Notes: generated by a model from the letters alone, not told the origin. Positions 26,990 to 35,901 are shown, numbered from the stretch's first letter. The stretch is DNA of 64,000 nucleotides from DATLMR01 sp964615905 (GCA_964615905.1 CAZTUB010000019.1:66427-130426), one strand, 5' to 3'. Translations and numbers: made by a program.

Positions 26990-29686
26990 TCAGGCGGTCT
27001 GTCCCACTTTCATGACGACGAGCGTGAGGTCGTCGTGTTGCTGCGTGTCGCGCGCCCAGTGGCGCACGGCTTCGACTATCTTATCGGTCAGCTCCTGGGC
27101 CGAAAGCTCCGCCGACTGCGCCACGAGTTGCCGCAGGCGGTGTTCGCCAAACTCTTCGCCGTCCGTATTGATCGCTTCGGTTACGCCGTCCGTGTACGCG
27201 ACAACAAGGTCGCCCGCGTCGAGCCGCACAACTTCCTGCTCATACGGGCAAGAATGAAACGCGCCGATGACCGTCCCGCCCGTCGTAAGCAAGCTTATTC
27301 CGTCATAGCTGATCGACGCCTCCATCCCTGTCACAAAACCGCGCGCGTCGCGAGCCGTTGTCGCGGCCTGGCTTCGCCCCTGGACCTTCCGTGCCGACTG
27401 CGCGCGCAGGAGTATGGGCGGGTTGTGACCCGCGTTCACATAAGTCAGCGTTGAAGTCTCCACGTCAAATTGAGCATAGAAGAATGTCGCATACGCGCTC
27501 ACGTCCGTTGATACGTGGAGCAGCCTGTTCATCGAAGAGACAAGCTCCGTCAGGTTTCCGTTTACGGCAGGAGCCTGACTCCTGAGCGAAGCCTGCACTA
27601 TCGACATCAGCAAAGCGGCCGATATGCCTTTGCCCGCGACATCGGCCACGGCTATGCCGACCTTGCCCCTGTCAAGCTCGATGAAGTCGTAGTAGTCGCC
27701 GCCCACGCCGCGCGCCGGGTGGCAGACGCCCGACAGCTCAAGCTGCCCTATCTGAGGCGTCTCCTGCGGGAATAGCCGCCGCTGCACGGCGGTCGCTATT
27801 TGAAGCTCGTGACGAAGCCGCTCCTCTTCGGCCACCTCCTGAACAAGCTGGGCGTTTTGAATAGCGAAGGCCGTCTGCCACGCGACGGCCATCAGCAGCT
27901 GCCGGTCTTCTCGCGAGAAGGGAAGGTCGCCCAGGCGCGGGCCGAGCGAGATTATCCCGATCAATCGGTCTTTCGTCGCTATCGGGAGCAGGAGCGCGGA
28001 TTTGTACCGGTTGAGCGTCTTGCGTTCTTTTTCAGAGAGCTTGTTTACGGTCATGCCCTGCGAGGGTGACGACTGGCTCCCAGGGTTTATCGTGAGAGGC
28101 AGCGGAGATTGGGTGAGCCGCTCGACTATGTAACCGTTGTTCGGAAGAGAGAGCCTGTGGTCGGCTTGATCCGAAATAAGGCTGTCTTCCGACAGGTGCG
28201 AGGAGATGGCGCAGACATAATCGCCGCTGGCCGTGTCTTCGAGAAAGATCGTCACGTCTTCCGAGTGCAGCGCGTATTGAACTTTGGTTACGGCTATCCT
28301 GAGCAATTGATCGACCGACGTGACCGTGCGCATCTTTTGTCCAAGCTCCGACAGCAATTCCTGCGCGTCGTAGGCTTCGCGGAAGTAGCGCCGGTCTATT
28401 ATCGGCATGACGCGCTGGTTGACGAAGGTCAGCAAGCCGATGGCCAGCGCCGTCGCCAGTATCGTGACGATTATATCTGCGCGGTTTCCGAGCGCGTCGA
28501 TCCAGGCCATGCGGCTGCCCGTCAGGATAAAGCTCAACACGCCGAAGACAACCAGCGCCTGGATTATCACGAACCCGCGCGACACCAGCAGGTATCGCAC
28601 TCCCCGCCTGAGTATAAGCCGGACGGGGATAACCTGATGGCGTATGATCGCGTAAGCGAACGAGAGCGGAAAGAGCGGGAATGACAAAAGCGCGGTCACG
28701 CCTGCCCATCTGAGGAAGGTCGAATTCGTCTCATACGGGCCGGTCAAGAAAGCCAGCACCCCGACCAGAAACATCGGCAAGAAGCCCGCGATGCTCCCTG
28801 CGACGACGATGCGCATCTTGCGGCGCGCTGGCCGCTTGGCCTGCCTGTAATTGACGAGCAGCGACAACAGCCCCGCGGCGATGTATAGCACGCCGAGAAC
28901 GAACCCGAAGGCGGCGAGCGCCCCGAACGATTCGCGGAACCTGGCGTTCAACTGCGGCGATAACGCTTCCAGTATGTTCACGACCGCAAGGAAAGGAAAA
29001 AGCGTCAGCAGGTGCGGCAGGTACAGATAGAACTCAAGTCTTGGGTAACGGCGCAACAGCGGCGACGGCTCCGGGAATATCAGGAAAAAGTGAAAGAAGA
29101 TGGGCCAGAACATCAAAGCCGCGATGTGCGCCGCCACCATTGGCCAGACGACCCACTGGCTCAACCCGCCAAAGTTTGGAAACCACGCGGCGGTCGCCGC
29201 TATGAACATGCCGAACATCAGCGCGAGCAATACCGCTTGCTTGTCGTAGGGCTTGAGCAGAAAGACCGTGAACCCTGTGATAAGAAATATTCCGGTGATT
29301 ATAATTCTGGCCGTATACAGCAGGCGCGAGCTTGGCGGTAAGGGGTTTGCCTGTAGGGTGATCTCCTGAAACTGGTTGCCCCGGCGAACGACCAGCGCAT
29401 ATCTGTCGCCAGGGCCTACTTCCTGAAGCTGTCTGATTAACTGCGTCGCGTCTTTGATCGGCTGGCCGTTGATAGCGACTATCTCGTCTCCTACTTTCAT
29501 CTGTGCCGCGCTGGCCTCCGGCGAAACCGCGCGAACAATCAGACGATTATCGGCCTGCGCCGCAGTCCACCCCGGATCGCTCTGCATCGCAGGCGCGGTC
29601 ATCGTGCGAACGATGTTCGTGCCGGTGAAGATGAACAGCAATGCGAAGATGATTCCAACTAGGACAAGCTGTAGTCGCCTGGTCAT
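26990..29686 (-). CDS. PDZ-membrane-GAF-SpoIIE (PP2C-type) phosphatase
   Basis: 898 aa. It starts with a membrane helix (6-22) and a PDZ domain (about 46-114, VRAVSPEASAAQMKVGDEIVAINGQPI). About seven helices follow to residue 390. A GAF domain lies near 445-600 and a SpoIIE/PP2C phosphatase near 640-895, with GVGGDYYDF, DVAGKGISAALL and GHNPP metal-site motifs and the closing DGVTEA. RsbU-type enzymes of this class dephosphorylate anti-sigma-antagonist proteins, so stress-type sigma control is a reasonable inference. No anti-sigma partner lies next to it. The gene converges with the four-helix protein gene. Confidence 0.9.
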   Translation of the reverse strand: MTRRLQLVLVGIIFALLFIFTGTNIVRTMTAPAMQSDPGWTAAQADNRLIVRAVSPEASAAQMKVGDEIVAINGQPIKDATQLIRQLQEVGPGDRYALVVRRGNQFQEITLQANPLPPSSRLLYTARIIITGIFLITGFTVFLLKPYDKQAVLLALMFGMFIAATAAWFPNFGGLSQWVVWPMVAAHIAALMFWPIFFHFFLIFPEPSPLLRRYPRLEFYLYLPHLLTLFPFLAVVNILEALSPQLNARFRESFGALAAFGFVLGVLYIAAGLLSLLVNYRQAKRPARRKMRIVVAGSIAGFLPMFLVGVLAFLTGPYETNSTFLRWAGVTALLSFPLFPLSFAYAIIRHQVIPVRLILRRGVRYLLVSRGFVIIQALVVFGVLSFILTGSRMAWIDALGNRADIIVTILATALAIGLLTFVNQRVMPIIDRRYFREAYDAQELLSELGQKMRTVTSVDQLLRIAVTKVQYALHSEDVTIFLEDTASGDYVCAISSHLSEDSLISDQADHRLSLPNNGYIVERLTQSPLPLTINPGSQSSPSQGMTVNKLSEKERKTLNRYKSALLLPIATKDRLIGIISLGPRLGDLPFSREDRQLLMAVAWQTAFAIQNAQLVQEVAEEERLRHELQIATAVQRRLFPQETPQIGQLELSGVCHPARGVGGDYYDFIELDRGKVGIAVADVAGKGISAALLMSIVQASLRSQAPAVNGNLTELVSSMNRLLHVSTDVSAYATFFYAQFDVETSTLTYVNAGHNPPILLRAQSARKVQGRSQAATTARDARGFVTGMEASISYDGISLLTTGGTVIGAFHSCPYEQEVVRLDAGDLVVAYTDGVTEAINTDGEEFGEHRLRQLVAQSAELSAQELTDKIVEAVRHWARDTQQHDDLTLVVMKVGQTA

Positions 29687-29816
29687 ATCCGAAGTCCTGA
29701 GAAAGCCAATATATCACAGTCGGCACGGGCAGGATAAACATTCACAGGCTTAGACCCGGCCACAGGTAAGTTGTACGCGGATTCAAAACCGCAGGTTGCG
29801 CCCGGTCGCTACCTTT

Positions 29817-29846
29817 TTGCCAGCCCACGAGGGGTTGAGCTATAAT
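29817..29846 (+). promoter_or_regulatory. sigma70-like promoter of the M24 peptidase gene
   Basis: TTGCCA (29817-29822) is followed after 18 nt by a perfect TATAAT (29841-29846). This is one of the best matches to consensus in the window. It lies about 40 nt upstream of the TTG start at 29887. Confidence 0.6.
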
Positions 29847-29886
29847 CGGCTTTACAATCAACAGAGACTCATAGCGGAGGCAAACC

Positions 29887-31083
29887 TTGATAGACAAGAT
29901 TCAACAAGCTCTCAAAGACGCGGACCTCGACGGCTGGTTGTTCTACAGCTTTCGAGAAAGCGACCCAATTGCCGCGAATATCCTCGGCACAGGCGGCGAC
30001 GGCCACATAGCCACGCGGCGATGGTTTTACCTGGTCCCTCGCGAAGGCGAGCCGACAAAGATCAATCACTCCATCGAGCGGAGCGTGCTCGATCACCTGC
30101 CGGGCAGGAAATTGATATACCTGCCGTGGCAACAGCTTCACCAGCACCTTCGCGATTCGATCAACCAGACCACCAGCGAACGCGCGCCGCGCATCGCCAT
30201 GCAGTATTCGCCCGATGCCGCGATACCTTACCTTTCCAGGGTCGACGCAGGGACGGTTGAGCTGATTCGCTCGTTCGGGGCAGAGATCATCTCTTCTGCC
30301 GACCTGGTACAGCAGTTCGAGTCGGCCTGGAACGACGAGCAACTCGCTATGCACGAAGAGGCGGCGCGCGGGCTTTATGAATCGGTCGATCTGGCTTTTA
30401 AGGAGATCGGTCGCCGCATACGAGCCGGGGAGCCGACCACCGAATTCGACATCCAAAACTTTATACTCGACCGCTTCGCCGAACGCGGGATGGTGAGCAA
30501 AGACCCGCCGATTGTCGCCGTAAACGGCAACAGCGCCATGCCTCATTACGAGCCGACGGCCGAGCATCATTCGCCGATTAAAGAAGGCGATTTCGTATTG
30601 ATAGACCTGTGGGCGAAACTCGACCGTCCGAACTCCGTATACGCGGACATTACCTGGACCTCTGTTGTGGCGGAGTCTGTGCCCGACGAGGTAAACAAGG
30701 TCTTCACGGTGGTCCGTGACGCGCGCGACGCCGCGACAGATTTCGTCAAGCAGGCGTTCAACGAGGGTCGCCAGATATTCGGCTGGCAGGTCGATGACGC
30801 CTGCCGAAAGGTGATTTTGGATGCGGGTTACGGCGACTATTTCATACACCGGACCGGCCACAATATTCACACGGAAGTTCACGGCAACGGCGCGAATATC
30901 GACAACCTCGAAACGAAGGATTCGCGCGCGTTGATACCACGGACCTGTTTCTCGATAGAGCCGGGCGTCTATCTTGAAGGCAAGTTTGGCGTGCGAAGCG
31001 AGATAGACGTTTACGTCGGCCAGCGGGAAGCGCGCGTGACCGGCGGCGAGCCGCAGCGCGAAGTCGTAGCGATCCTCGCCTGA
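29887..31083 (+). CDS. M24-family metallopeptidase (Xaa-Pro aminopeptidase-like)
   Basis: 398 aa, soluble. The C-terminal pita-bread domain carries the two-metal site: FVLIDLWAKL and VYADITWT give two Asp ligands, HRTGHNIHTEVHGNG gives a His, and FSIEPGVYL and RSEIDVYV give two Glu. This fits aminopeptidase P and prolidase-like enzymes, which release N-terminal residues before proline or split Xaa-Pro dipeptides. The N-terminal creatinase-type domain occupies the first about 160 residues. The start is TTG with AGCGGAGG upstream. It is monocistronic and ends at a GC hairpin. Confidence 0.9.
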   Translation: MIDKIQQALKDADLDGWLFYSFRESDPIAANILGTGGDGHIATRRWFYLVPREGEPTKINHSIERSVLDHLPGRKLIYLPWQQLHQHLRDSINQTTSERAPRIAMQYSPDAAIPYLSRVDAGTVELIRSFGAEIISSADLVQQFESAWNDEQLAMHEEAARGLYESVDLAFKEIGRRIRAGEPTTEFDIQNFILDRFAERGMVSKDPPIVAVNGNSAMPHYEPTAEHHSPIKEGDFVLIDLWAKLDRPNSVYADITWTSVVAESVPDEVNKVFTVVRDARDAATDFVKQAFNEGRQIFGWQVDDACRKVILDAGYGDYFIHRTGHNIHTEVHGNGANIDNLETKDSRALIPRTCFSIEPGVYLEGKFGVRSEIDVYVGQREARVTGGEPQREVVAILA

Positions 31084-31132
31084 GCGAAAAGACGCGCGGG
31101 CACAGCGCCGTGCGTATGATAGAAGCGATTGC

Positions 31133-31160
31133 GGGCCGTCTCCCGAAAGCGAGACGGCCC
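31133..31160. terminator. hairpin between convergent genes
   Basis: GGGCCGTCTC (31133-31142) pairs perfectly with GAGACGGCCC (31151-31160) over an 8-nt loop. It lies about 50 nt after the peptidase stop and about 39 nt beyond the stop of the converging minus-strand gene. A purine-rich stretch follows instead of T residues, so factor dependence is possible. Confidence 0.5.
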
Positions 31161-31198
31161 ACAAAGAAAAATGATAGATGCCTGTCGATTAGACAGGT

Positions 31199-31579
31199 TT
31201 AGCCTGGAACACGGTCGTCGCCGAACCTCCTTCTGTACTCCGCGCTATCGATGAACCCGTCGATAGCTGTTTTGAAACCATTCTCCGCTATCACGTTCGC
31301 CCAGCCGTCGACGACCTGCTGGCTCTCCGGCTCCCTGGCAAGAAAATGAAGATACAACAACCTTGCGGCCTGCTTCAGGGGCAGGGGCAAGATGAAGCGG
31401 CTGCGATATTCCTCTGATTTCCCGATGAGCCTGATTACCTCTCTAAGGGTTTTCTCGCCTCTATCAAGAAGCCCGGCCCAGCTAATCAACCCGGAATTAT
31501 CGACCTCTCGTTCCAGGACCCTTCTGTAAACTTGCTTTATCGCTTCGGCTGCTTCTGCCGGATCCCAATTCTTTGGCAT
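31199..31579 (-). CDS. Phycobilisome-linker-like / DUF4214-type protein
   Basis: 126 aa, soluble, all helical. The sequence has AIKQVYRRVLEREVD, then TLREVIRLIGKSEEYRSRF, LHFLAREPES, and a closing IDSAEYRRRFGDDRVPG. That order, and especially the final SxEYxxxFGDDxVP, is the pattern of the phycobilisome linker domain of cyanobacteria and the related DUF4214 fold. No phycobiliprotein gene is present, so a light-harvesting role is unlikely. It may be a structural or scaffolding protein. AAAGGAGATC precedes the ATG. The leader on this strand has three stacked hairpins. Confidence 0.78.
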   Translation of the reverse strand: MPKNWDPAEAAEAIKQVYRRVLEREVDNSGLISWAGLLDRGEKTLREVIRLIGKSEEYRSRFILPLPLKQAARLLYLHFLAREPESQQVVDGWANVIAENGFKTAIDGFIDSAEYRRRFGDDRVPG

Positions 31580-31671
31580 GACGATCTCCTTTCAAAAAAC
31601 ATAAGAGATATTCATTACATCTCACAATCTAGAGACGTATTTCAGGTCAAAAATTATTCAGGATTGTTTAG

Positions 31672-31726
31672 GCGGGTTCTCCCGCTGCCAAGGGTGGTTT
31701 CGCCACGCAATCGTCCGACACGATTG
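31672..31726 (-). other. Three consecutive hairpins between ybjQ and the linker-like gene
   Basis: On the minus strand the order is CAATCG/CGATTG (31708-31726), GTGG/CCAC (31694-31706) and GCGGG/CCCGC (31672-31685). Each has a short loop of four to seven nt. They lie between the stop of the ybjQ-like gene (31737) and the start of the linker-like gene (31579). They could be a terminator, a structured leader or an mRNA-stabilising element. I cannot tell which. Confidence 0.35.
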
Positions 31727-31736
31727 GGGAGCCCGG

Positions 31737-32177
31737 CTATAGCCCTCTGCTCTCGCCGGATGACTCGATGGGCTCCATGACGACCGCCGTGCCGTAGGCA
31801 AGCACCTCCGTCACCCCGCTCATCAGCTCCGTCGCGTCATACCGCATGCCGATTATGGCGTTCGCGCCTAGCTCGCTCGCGTGCTGCACCATTATCTCGA
31901 AAGCTTCTGCGCGAGTCGTCTCGCACAGTTTTGTGAAAGCGGTGATATTGCCGCCGACTATGGTGTGCAGGGTCCCGCCGAGCGTCCCGAAGATCGAGCG
32001 CGAGCGGACCGTTATGCCGCGCACGACGCCGAACGTCCTGACTACCCGGTAGCCGTCTATCGTAAAGGTGGTCGTCACCATGTGAGCCGGGAGCATATAC
32101 CTTTGACTGATCTCGTAAGGCAGGTTGGTCGTAACGCTCTCCTTTACTTGCTCAAGCTCGTCGAGTCTGTTTTTCAT
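31737..32177 (-). CDS. YbjQ/UPF0145-family protein
   Basis: 146 aa. The first 35 residues form a charged helix; the rest is YbjQ-type: VRTFGVVRGITVRSRSIFGTL, then GGNITAFTKLCETTRAEAFEIMVQHASELGANAIIGMRYD and a closing EVLAYGTAVVME. UPF0145 proteins form pentamers; the fold is described as a heavy-metal-binding type, but no catalysis is established. The usual family length is about 105 aa, and the extra length here lies at the N-terminus. AAAGGAC precedes the ATG. It is transcribed away from ispG. Confidence 0.88.
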   Translation of the reverse strand: MKNRLDELEQVKESVTTNLPYEISQRYMLPAHMVTTTFTIDGYRVVRTFGVVRGITVRSRSIFGTLGGTLHTIVGGNITAFTKLCETTRAEAFEIMVQHASELGANAIIGMRYDATELMSGVTEVLAYGTAVVMEPIESSGESRGL

Positions 32178-32241
32178 GCCAAGTCCTTTACATTCGGGAT
32201 CTCGAATAAGATAAACCGACTCGCGGCAGACCGCAAGGGAA

Positions 32242-32338
32242 GTGAACCGTGAACCGTAAACCGTGACAAGAAGGAAGAGGCGCGCGGTTTGGTACTGACC
32301 TTTGACTTGTCACGGTTTACGGTTCACGGTTCACGGTT
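32242..32338. repeat. Inverted heptad-repeat locus B
   Basis: The left arm (32242-32270) reads GTGAACC, GTGAACC, GTAAACC, then GTGACAAG. The right arm (32306-32334) is its exact reverse complement over 29 nt, with a partial extra unit to 32338. The spacer of 35 nt starts purine-rich. It lies in the divergent gap between the ybjQ-like gene and ispG, 2 nt before the probable ispG -35. It shares its inner unit GTGACAAG with loci A, C and D. Confidence 0.92.
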
Positions 32339-32339
32339 G

Positions 32340-32369
32340 TTGCCTGCGGTACTCTTCGGCCGCTACAAT
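32340..32369 (+). promoter_or_regulatory. possible ispG promoter abutting repeat locus B
   Basis: TTGCCT (32340-32345) is followed after 18 nt by TACAAT (32364-32369), about 35 nt before the ispG GTG. The -10 is good and the -35 weak. The promoter begins immediately after the right arm of the inverted heptad repeat, so the hairpin could influence it. Confidence 0.4.
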
Positions 32370-32404
32370 CCCAATTGATTTCGTTTGCTTAAAGGAGCAA
32401 TTTA

Positions 32405-33646
32405 GTGTCAAACATCAGGCGAAGGCAGACGGTCGCCGTAAATGTCGGCGGGGTGAGGGTCGGGGGCTTGAGCCCTATAGTCGTTCAGTCGATGACCAAT
32501 ACCGACACCGTAGACGTTGCCGCAACCGCGCTTCAGGTCGAGCAGCTCGCGCGCGCAGGCTCGGAGCTTGTGCGCATCACCGTCAACACGCGGCAAGCGG
32601 CAGCGGCCGTGCCTCACATTATCGAACGCCTCGGCGAGCGGGGCGTCACCGTCCCCGTCGTCGGCGACTTTCACTACAACGGCCATATCCTTCTAAAAGA
32701 GTACCCTGAGTGCGCGCGCGCGCTTGCAAAGTATCGGATAAATCCCGGCAACGTGGGCCCCGGCCTGCACCACGATAAGAATTTTCAGGCGATGATCGAA
32801 GTCGCGATTGAAAACGAGAGGCCCGTCCGTATAGGCGTCAACTGGGGCTCGCTCGATCAAGGACTGCTCACGCGCTTGATGGATGAGAATGCCGCGAAAC
32901 CCGCGCCGAAAGCCGCGCGCGAGGTGATGCACGAAGCGGTTGTCGTAAGCGCCCTTGAGTCGGCTGAGCTCGCGGAGCGGTGCGGTTTGAAGCGCGACCA
33001 GATAATACTCAGCGCGAAGGTGTCGGAAGTGCAGGACTTGATCGCAATTTACCGCAACCTCGCGGGCCGCTCGGATTACCCGCTGCACCTCGGCCTCACC
33101 GAAGCCGGTATGGGGAGCAAAGGGATAGTTGCTTCGACGGCGGCGATGGCCGTGCTGTTGCAAGAAGGGATAGGCGACACGATCCGCGTCTCGCTCACGC
33201 CGCGACCCGGCGGCGACCGCACCGAAGAGGTGATCGTCGCTCAACAGATTCTTCAGACCATGGGCCTCAGGAGCTTTTCGCCGCTCGTGACGGCGTGCCC
33301 CGGTTGCGGCCGAACGACTAGCACGCTCTTTCAAGAGATGGCCGAAGACATTCAAAACTACATACGCGATCAGATGCCGCTGTGGCGGGAGAAATATATC
33401 GGCGTCGAAGAGCTTAAAGTCGCCGTTATGGGCTGTGTGGTGAACGGGCCGGGCGAATCGAAGCACGCAAACCTGGGCATCTCGCTCCCCGGAACCGGCG
33501 AAGACCCTCGCGCGCCTGTTTACGTAGACGGGCGGCTGCTTGTGACCCTGCAAGGGCCTTCGATAGTGCCGGATTTCATGCGGATTCTCGACGAGTATAT
33601 CGAGTCGCATTATTCTAGCAAAGACGACGCGGCCCTGCTCGTCTGA
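32405..33646 (+). CDS. ispG: 4-hydroxy-3-methylbut-2-enyl diphosphate synthase
   Basis: 413 aa. It catalyses the penultimate step of the MEP pathway of isoprenoid synthesis, turning MEcPP to HMBPP using a [4Fe-4S] cluster. VGGVRVGG-PIVVQSMTNTDT opens the protein, and the cluster region has TACPGCGRTTSTL followed by VMGCVVNGPGE near 340. Start is GTG at 32405; GGAGC lies a few bases upstream. It is monocistronic and ends before a 17-bp hairpin. The MEP pathway is expected to supply quinone side chains and cell-wall lipid carriers. Confidence 0.95.
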   Translation: MSNIRRRQTVAVNVGGVRVGGLSPIVVQSMTNTDTVDVAATALQVEQLARAGSELVRITVNTRQAAAAVPHIIERLGERGVTVPVVGDFHYNGHILLKEYPECARALAKYRINPGNVGPGLHHDKNFQAMIEVAIENERPVRIGVNWGSLDQGLLTRLMDENAAKPAPKAAREVMHEAVVVSALESAELAERCGLKRDQIILSAKVSEVQDLIAIYRNLAGRSDYPLHLGLTEAGMGSKGIVASTAAMAVLLQEGIGDTIRVSLTPRPGGDRTEEVIVAQQILQTMGLRSFSPLVTACPGCGRTTSTLFQEMAEDIQNYIRDQMPLWREKYIGVEELKVAVMGCVVNGPGESKHANLGISLPGTGEDPRAPVYVDGRLLVTLQGPSIVPDFMRILDEYIESHYSSKDDAALLV

Positions 33647-33655
33647 GAGGGTAGG

Positions 33656-33693
33656 CGCAGGGTGCGGCATCTGCGCAGATGTCGCACCCTGCG
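33656..33693. terminator. long hairpin between ispG and DUF2911 gene
   Basis: CGCAGGGTGCGGCATCT pairs with AGATGTCGCACCCTGCG with one G:U pair over the four-base loop GCGC, giving 17 bp. It lies between two converging genes and probably ends both. A T-rich run follows only about 20 nt later. Confidence 0.6.
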
Positions 33694-33706
33694 ATAATGG
33701 ACCGGG

Positions 33707-34273
33707 CTAGGGTTTTTTCTCCGCCGGTTTTGCGTCGTGGTTGTGGTCGTCGTGGCCGTGTTCGCTCAGGAAGGGCACCTTCACTTCGGACGCTGCGCGG
33801 ACTTTGCCGTAACGGACCTCGAACATAAAGCCGTCGGTGGCGTTTTCAGGACGCAGGTCGAAGCTCAGGTAGTTGACGCTCGGCCCGTCCATCGTCGTCT
33901 GTAAGTCGATGGCGTACTCGTTGCCGCCGCCCGACAGCAATAGCTTGTAGTTGTCGTTCGCGTCGAAGTTGAAGCCGAGCGAATATGAGCCCTTCGGCAC
34001 TCTTAATTTGCCAATCACCACATCAAACTCCGTGTCGAGCTTGCCGATGGTCTTCCACACGCGATTGAAAGCCGCGAGCGCGCGCTCGTTCTTCCGGTTA
34101 TTGAATGCGGTTTCGTTGAAGTGAAGCGACTTGTAGCTGATCGTAAGCTTGCCCGCTCCTTCGACCGTCATAGAGTGCGTGAAATCTCTTGAGACCGTGC
34201 GCGGGTCGTGCGCGCGCGCTGTTTGCGCGACAAACGCCACGACCAGCAACAGCATGAAAATGGTTCTCTTCAT
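33707..34273 (-). CDS. DUF2911-family exported protein
   Basis: 188 aa. A signal peptide ends near ARAHD. The mature part, with GKLTISYKSLHFNETAFNNR, VVIGKLRVPKGSYSLGFNFD and FMFEVRYGKVRAASEVKVPF, is typical of DUF2911, an all-beta secreted family of Bacteroidetes and acidobacteria with no known activity. The tail is rich in His and Asp (HGHDDHNHD) and could bind metal. GGAGAAAAAAT precedes the ATG. It is monocistronic, converging on ispG. Confidence 0.82.
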   Translation of the reverse strand: MKRTIFMLLLVVAFVAQTARAHDPRTVSRDFTHSMTVEGAGKLTISYKSLHFNETAFNNRKNERALAAFNRVWKTIGKLDTEFDVVIGKLRVPKGSYSLGFNFDANDNYKLLLSGGGNEYAIDLQTTMDGPSVNYLSFDLRPENATDGFMFEVRYGKVRAASEVKVPFLSEHGHDDHNHDAKPAEKKP

Positions 34274-34406
34274 ATTTTTTCTCCTGGATATATTATGCTT
34301 GCGCTAAATTCTGTGTGTCCGAGGTCAGAATTATATAACCTCTACACAGATGTGACAACGTGCAGTTATGATGTCCTGACGCCACTCCAGGCGTAAGATT
34401 ATCAAT

Positions 34407-35780
34407 ATGGCCAAACCGATCATCATAAAGGGCGGGACCCTCATCACGGTTGACGAACATTTCCGCGTGCTCGATGCCGACCTTATCATACGCGACGGGC
34501 GCATCCATCGTATCCGCGAGAGAAGCGGCGCAAGCAACGATACGGAAACGAGCGAATCGCCAGTCGATTCATATGATGTTATAGACGCGAGCGGCTGCGC
34601 GGTGTTGCCGGGATTCATACAGACTCACATACACCTTTGCCAGACCTTGATCAGAGGGTTCGCCGACGATCTTAAGCTTCTGGACTGGCTCCGCCGCCGT
34701 GTGTGGCCGATGGAGGCAGCGCACTCGGCCGCGTCGCTTGCCGCATCGGCGCGGCTTGGCGTAGCGGAGATGATTCGCGGCGGCACGACGACTGCGCTCA
34801 CCATGGAGACCGTCAAAGATACGGAGGCGGTCTTTCGCGCGGTCGAGCCGACGGGGTTCAGGGCGATCATAGGCAAGTGCCTTATGGATAAAGGCGAAGG
34901 CGTTCCCCGCCGGATGATCGAAGACCCGGAGGAGGCGCTTGAAGAATCGCTCGCGCTTTTAAAAGCCTGGCATGGAAAAGCCGACGGGCGAATCCGTTAT
35001 GCCTTCACGCCACGGTTCGCGGTAAGCTGCTCTCGCAAGCTTCTCGAATCAATCGCCGCTCTCGCAGATGAGCACGGCGTCATCATACACACGCACGCGT
35101 CGGAAAGCCGCGAAGAGGTCGAGCTTGTCCGCAAAGAGACCGGGCTTGAGAACATAGAGTACCTCGATCAACTGGGGCTTACGGGGCCGCGCACGGTGCT
35201 TGCGCATTGCGTCTGGGCGATGGACGGCGAAATGGCGATCCTTGAAAAGACCCGAACCAGCGTTGCGCACTGCCCCTCTTCAAACCTGAAGCTCGGAAGC
35301 GGTATTGCGCCCGTTTCGGAGATGGTCACAAGAGGCATAAGGGTAACGCTCGGGGCCGACGGCGCTCCGTGTAACAACCGGCTCGATATGTTGACGGAGA
35401 TGCGCACGGCGGCGTTGCTTCAAAAGGTGAGGAGGGGCCCCGAATCGATCCCGGCGCGCCTGGCGCTGAGGCTTGCGACTATAGAGGCGGCGCGGGCGCT
35501 CGGGCTCGAAGGCGAGGTCGGGAGCATCGAAGAAGGGAAGCGAGCCGACCTGTTTGTCTTGAACCTGGACCGGCTCCATTTGACCCCGAGGCCCGATCTC
35601 GTATCGACAATAGTCTATGCCGCGGAACGTGCGGACATCGAGACGGTTCTGATAGACGGTCGAGTCGTTTTGCGCGACGGCCAGCTGAGCAACCTCGATG
35701 AAGCGGAGATATGCGCCACGGCTATGGACGAGAGCGCGCGGCTCGCCGAACGCGCAGGGATAGAGGCAGGTAAACAGTGA
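34407..35780 (+). CDS. Amidohydrolase of the 5'-deoxyadenosine / S-adenosylhomocysteine deaminase type
   Basis: 457 aa. Metal ligands are visible in GFIQTHIHLCQTL (HxH), HTHASES, LAHCVWAM and GADGAPCNN, the pattern of adenosine-type deaminases of the MtaD/DadD/TrzA group. Such enzymes deaminate S-adenosylhomocysteine, methylthioadenosine or 5'-deoxyadenosine; related ones act on s-triazines and cytosine-like compounds. The exact substrate is not settled by the sequence. The protein is soluble and of usual length. No strong ribosome site is seen. The TGA stop lies in the second heptad of repeat locus C, and the last residues GKQ come from the repeat. Confidence 0.87.
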   Translation: MAKPIIIKGGTLITVDEHFRVLDADLIIRDGRIHRIRERSGASNDTETSESPVDSYDVIDASGCAVLPGFIQTHIHLCQTLIRGFADDLKLLDWLRRRVWPMEAAHSAASLAASARLGVAEMIRGGTTTALTMETVKDTEAVFRAVEPTGFRAIIGKCLMDKGEGVPRRMIEDPEEALEESLALLKAWHGKADGRIRYAFTPRFAVSCSRKLLESIAALADEHGVIIHTHASESREEVELVRKETGLENIEYLDQLGLTGPRTVLAHCVWAMDGEMAILEKTRTSVAHCPSSNLKLGSGIAPVSEMVTRGIRVTLGADGAPCNNRLDMLTEMRTAALLQKVRRGPESIPARLALRLATIEAARALGLEGEVGSIEEGKRADLFVLNLDRLHLTPRPDLVSTIVYAAERADIETVLIDGRVVLRDGQLSNLDEAEICATAMDESARLAERAGIEAGKQ

Positions 35781-35860
35781 CAAGTGACAAGTGACAAGTG
35801 ACAAGAAGAAGAAAAGAACCCGCAGCCGCGTCTGCGCTATCATGTCACTTGTCACTTGTT
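35771..35860. repeat. Inverted heptad-repeat locus C
   Basis: The left arm (35771-35805) is TAAACAG followed by four TGACAAG units. The right arm (35843-35860) in reverse complement reads AACAAGTGACAAGTGACA, so it is shorter and imperfect. The spacer is about 37 nt, purine-rich at its left end. The deaminase stop codon lies in the left arm. The tatA promoter follows within about 12 nt. Confidence 0.88.
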
Positions 35861-35871
35861 CCGCTCTCCTG

Positions 35872-35901
35872 TTGACTTGATCTGATGGGCTAACCTAGTA
35901 T
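35872..35901 (+). promoter_or_regulatory. possible tatA promoter
   Basis: TTGACT (35872-35877) and TAGTAT (35896-35901) are separated by 18 nt, about 85 nt before the tatA ATG. The -35 is good, the -10 modest. It immediately follows the right arm of repeat locus C. Confidence 0.4.

Noticed and set aside
31113..31198. Phycobilisome rod genes beside the linker-like gene
   Set aside because: Neighbours are an M24 peptidase and YbjQ; no phycobiliprotein or lyase gene exists in the window.
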